The translations under genes were made by a program, and so were the position numbers. Positions 61,796-64,000 of a stretch of 64,000 bases of DNA are shown here, one piece after another (positions within the stretch are counted from its first letter, which is position 1; each line of letters opens with the position of its first letter). This DNA comes from Clostridia bacterium (GTDB lineage Bacteria > Bacillota > Clostridia > Oscillospirales > Acutalibacteraceae). Location of the stretch: positions 62,001 to 126,000 of the forward strand of contig JAFQOT010000014.1 of NCBI GenBank assembly GCA_017403065.1, written 5' to 3'. The notes under the pieces are model-generated. The model saw nothing but the letters and a program-made list of their open reading frames with translations, was not told the origin of the DNA and did not search any database.

Positions 61796-62302
61796 ATGGA
61801 TAAAGGTCTAATTGAAAAATATAAAAACGATATGCTTAAAATGTACCGCTCGGCAAAGCCTGTCGTGGCGGAAGCTACCCAGCCGCAGCAAAATGCCCAG
61901 CCAAACGGTATGGGGGAGTACGCAGGTGGACTTTCTGCAAGGGTTACTGCCTTTCGCTCTCTTTACCCTGTGCCAATGGCAAGAATAACCGTTTTTACAG
62001 GAAATGTGGAGAATATGAATGTTGTAGATACCGACACCACCGATATAAGCGGCAAAAGCAAGGTTTTTGTTTTGGATACGCCCCAAAAAAGCCTTTCCTT
62101 AAGCTCAGGCGAATCCCAAAAGCCTTATGCTCTTTATAATATGCTTATAGAGGCGGACGGATATATTTCAAACATTCATCTTAATATTCCTGTTTTCAGC
62201 GATACTGTAACAATTCAAAATTCAGATATGATTTTACGGGAAACCGCAGGGGAAAACAAATCACCTCAGGTTTTTGACCAGTCACAGCAATTCACATTAT
62301 AA
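61796..62302 (+). CDS. Carboxypeptidase-regulatory-like domain protein, possible spore protein
   Basis: A 168-residue soluble protein I do not recognise by name. After a polar, Gln/Pro-rich N-terminus (about 1-35), the region RVTAFRSLYPVPMARITVFT, DTDTTDISGKSKVFVLDTP, YALYNMLIEADGY and HLNIPVFSDTVTIQ resembles a transthyretin-like carboxypeptidase regulatory fold, as seen in surface and spore-coat proteins. No signal peptide or membrane segment. ATG 61796 has GGTGA 5 bases upstream and is preferred to ATG 61784. It is 30 bases ahead of a SpoIID-like peptidoglycan-binding gene, suggesting one operon. Confidence 0.75.
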   Translation: MDKGLIEKYKNDMLKMYRSAKPVVAEATQPQQNAQPNGMGEYAGGLSARVTAFRSLYPVPMARITVFTGNVENMNVVDTDTTDISGKSKVFVLDTPQKSLSLSSGESQKPYALYNMLIEADGYISNIHLNIPVFSDTVTIQNSDMILRETAGENKSPQVFDQSQQFTL

Positions 62303-62331
62303 TAATCAACACTAATTAAGGAGGGTTTTAA

Positions 62332-63690
62332 ATGCCGCAAGTAAGGTATCCTGTTATACCTGAGGATATAACGGTGCATTTAGGCGCCCCCGGCGCAGAA
62401 GCAGAAAATGTAACGGTACCGTTTGCAGATTATGTTAAAAATGTGGCTTCGGGAGAAATCTATCCCACATGGCCCGAAAGCGCCTTGAGAGCCAATATCT
62501 ATGCAATAATTTCCTATGCCCTTAACCGAGTTTATACCGAATGGTATCCGTCAAGGGGCTACAACTTTGATATAACCAACACCACCCAATTTGACCAAAG
62601 CTTTCAAAAGGATAGAGAGGTTTTTGAAAATATAAGCTACATAGTAGATGATATTTTTAATGATTATGTGGTCAGGCAGGGTACAATTCAGCCTTTGTTT
62701 ACCGCTTTTTGTAACGGCACAACCTCTGTTTGCGACGGTCTTTCTCAGTGGGGAACGGTGGATTTGGCAAACCAAGGCAGAACACCCTACGAAATACTTC
62801 AGAATTATTACGGAAGAGACATAAATATTGTGGAAAATGCGCCTGTAGCCTTTACCGAAGAATCCTATCCCGGAAGACCCTTGGTGGTTGGCGATGCGGG
62901 AAATGATGTGCAGATTATACAAACCCAGTTAAACCGAATTTCCCAAAATTATCCCGCTATACCTAAAATCGATGAAGTTAATGGGATATTTACTGTTCAA
63001 ACAGAAGACGCCGTAAGGGAATTTCAACAGATATTTGATCTGGCGGTTACAGGTCAGGTGGATAAATCTACCTGGTACAGAATCAAGCAATATTATAACG
63101 GGGTTAAAAAGCTTTCGGAATTGGCGGCAGAGGGAATAACCATAAGCGAAGCCACAGTGCCCTTTGCAGAAGAGGTAAGCGAGGGAATGTCAGGCATACC
63201 TGTCAGAACAGTACAGTATTATTTAAGCATAATTGCCTACTTCAATGGCAATTTAGAGCCTGTACCCTTAAGCGGAATTTTCGATTCGGCAACGGTTGCC
63301 GCGGTGGAACGTTTTCAGGGCTTTTACGGGTTGCCTGTTACAGGAGTGGTAGATGACGATACCTGGAATATAATAACAAAAATCTATACCGAAACAGTAG
63401 CCTCCTTGCCTGCGGGCTATCAGGGAGACAGAGCCAAGCTGTATCCGGGATATTTTTTAAGCATAGGTATGCGGGATGAAAATGTGAGAGATTTACAGGA
63501 ATATTTAAGCTTAATAGGCAGAAATATACCTGAAATACCAGAAATCCCTGTTACAGGGTATTTTGGCGAGCAAACCGAAAATGCAGTATCTATTTTTCAA
63601 CAGCTTTATGGACTAACGGTATCGGGAGCGGTAGGCCCTATAACCTGGTATCAGATAGCAAGGCAGTATGATTTGTTAAAGGGAAATTAA
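62332..63690 (+). CDS. SpoIID-like protein with three peptidoglycan-binding repeats
   Basis: A 452-residue protein. Residues about 1-170 resemble the SpoIID/LytB amidase-enhancer domain: ITVHLGAPGAEAENVTVPFA, DYVKNVASGEIYPTWPESAL, RANIYAIISYALNRVY, and a later QPLFTAFCNGTTSVCDGLSQ, WGTVDL. Three PG_binding_1-type repeats follow at about 183-262, 290-362 and 385-450, each ending in a DxxTWxxI/GPITWYQI type motif. No signal peptide is seen, which is unusual for wall-binding proteins but fits spore cortex or coat proteins made in the mother cell. Enzyme activity is not implied by SpoIID domains alone. Confidence 0.82.
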   Translation: MPQVRYPVIPEDITVHLGAPGAEAENVTVPFADYVKNVASGEIYPTWPESALRANIYAIISYALNRVYTEWYPSRGYNFDITNTTQFDQSFQKDREVFENISYIVDDIFNDYVVRQGTIQPLFTAFCNGTTSVCDGLSQWGTVDLANQGRTPYEILQNYYGRDINIVENAPVAFTEESYPGRPLVVGDAGNDVQIIQTQLNRISQNYPAIPKIDEVNGIFTVQTEDAVREFQQIFDLAVTGQVDKSTWYRIKQYYNGVKKLSELAAEGITISEATVPFAEEVSEGMSGIPVRTVQYYLSIIAYFNGNLEPVPLSGIFDSATVAAVERFQGFYGLPVTGVVDDDTWNIITKIYTETVASLPAGYQGDRAKLYPGYFLSIGMRDENVRDLQEYLSLIGRNIPEIPEIPVTGYFGEQTENAVSIFQQLYGLTVSGAVGPITWYQIARQYDLLKGN

Positions 63691-63709
63691 GAATTGTTGC
63701 CCCGTCGGC

Positions 63710-63734
63710 GAAAACAGCCATTTAGGCTATTTTC
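63710..63734 (+). terminator. Weak terminator after the SpoIID-like gene
   Basis: GAAAA-c-AGCC pairs with GGCT-a-TTTTC around a five-base loop, followed by a short T/C tract. Confidence 0.4.
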
Positions 63735-63773
63735 TTCCGCTTCGCTCCCTTCTTGTTCGATTCCCATCTATAC

Positions 63774-63807
63774 AAAAAAAGAAGCCGTACCTAAAGGCAC
63801 AACTTCT
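63774..63807 (-). terminator. Terminator after tRNA-Gly
   Basis: On the minus strand AGAAG with an inner GTGCC/GGTAC stem pairs with CTTCT and is followed by TTTTTTT, directly after the tRNA gene. Confidence 0.75.
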
Positions 63808-63811
63808 CTTT

Positions 63812-63886
63812 TGGAGCGGGTGATGGGAATCGAACCCACACGACCAGCTTGGAAGGCTGGGATTCTAGCCATTGAACTACACCCGC
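63812..63886 (-). tRNA. tRNA-Gly (anticodon TCC)
   Basis: The minus strand folds as a tRNA: acceptor GCGGGTG/CACCCGC, D arm with AGTTCAATGGCTAGA, anticodon stem CCAGC/GCTGG with loop CTTCCAA (anticodon TCC), T arm GTGGGTTCGATTCCCAT and an encoded CCA end. A promoter and terminator flank it. Confidence 0.97.
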
Positions 63887-63900
63887 ATTGCGTATTTAGA

Positions 63901-63929
63901 ATAATATCACAAAAAATTCTATAAGTCAA
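63901..63929 (-). promoter_or_regulatory. Promoter of the tRNA-Gly gene
   Basis: TTGACT and TATTAT are separated by 17 bases on the minus strand, 14 bases upstream of the mature tRNA end. Confidence 0.7.
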
Positions 63930-64000
63930 GTTTTTTTTAAAATTTATAAGTAGGTTAATTAAATCGCTATAAAATTCAATCAAATTAAATAATTATATTG

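Noticed and set aside
62880..63690. Repeats considered as possible CRISPR or phage tail-fibre sequence
   Set aside because: The repetition is at protein level (three peptidoglycan-binding domains) and diverged in DNA. No CRISPR repeat-spacer pattern exists anywhere in the window.
63694..63924. Plus-strand open frame of 76 codons across the tRNA gene
   Set aside because: It is the antisense of tRNA-Gly; the frame's middle part is the well-known spurious peptide produced by translating a tRNA gene.
63768..63983. Minus-strand open frame of 71 codons over the tRNA
   Set aside because: It reads through the tRNA promoter, the tRNA itself and the terminator; no ribosome binding site.

Overview
The window is core chromosome of a low-GC, endospore-forming Gram-positive, most likely an anaerobic member of Clostridia. 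Sporulation and germination genes (gerW, a dacF-type carboxypeptidase, spoIIP, gpr, a SpoIID-like protein) lie among housekeeping genes. Other supports are a minimal SufC/SufB iron-sulfur system beside rubrerythrin, a perfect CIRCE element before hrcA, TPP and lysine riboswitches, a NdoA-type MazF and many GGAGG ribosome binding sites. An Oscillospirales/Ruminococcaceae-like placement is my inference and cannot be proven here. No prophage, IS transposase, CRISPR array, rRNA or plasmid gene was seen.

Layout. 1-3.5 kb: tex (minus, cut by the window edge), then sufC-sufB and rubrerythrin on plus. 3.55-3.8 kb: a non-coding element of nested hairpins bounded by 13-bp inverted repeats. 9.0 to 3.8 kb, minus: an eight-gene operon (site-2 protease, scpA, scpB, a DUF2953 protein, gerW, dacF, rluB, a GNAT-like protein). 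9.2-12.8 kb: aspartate aminotransferase (subgroup Ic) and secDF. 13.0-29.2 kb: the complete S10-spc-alpha ribosomal superoperon with secY, adk, map, a KOW protein, infA, rpmJ and rpoA. 29.5-34.3 kb: hrcA-grpE-dnaK-dnaJ. 34.3-36.6 kb, minus: thiT under a TPP riboswitch, a 76-residue unknown, a methyltransferase and a YerC/TrpR-like regulator. 36.7-38.5 kb: rpsB-tsf. 41.8 to 38.6 kb, minus: rplS, lepB, rbgA, rnhB, yraN. 44.9 to 41.8 kb, minus: lysine riboswitch, dapA, lysA, ung. 45.0-59.1 kb: a twelve-gene plus-strand run (polA, a phosphatase-RimI fusion, tsaD, a diacylglycerol kinase, mreBCD, PBP2, a MinD-like ATPase, mgsA, hisS, aspS). 61.6 to 59.1 kb, minus: mazF, gpr, spoIIP and a 59-residue membrane protein. 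61.8-63.7 kb: two probable spore-associated genes. 63.8 kb: tRNA-Gly.

How the genes work together. Most of the window builds ribosomes and secretes or folds proteins (S10-spc-alpha, secY/secDF, lepB, HrcA-controlled chaperones, rpsB-tsf, rbgA). A second theme is cell shape and wall synthesis (mreBCD, PBP2, dapA-lysA, DacF). A third is spore formation and germination.

No clearly new defence or metabolic system is present. The observations most worth following are non-coding or architectural: the nested-hairpin element at 3.55-3.8 kb, a 216-nt structured spacer inside the S10 operon, a hairpin in every long ribosomal-protein spacer, hairpins covering the Shine-Dalgarno sequences of dacF and spoIIP, the phosphatase-RimI fusion, and a SpoIID-like peptidoglycan-binding protein paired with a carboxypeptidase-regulatory-like protein.
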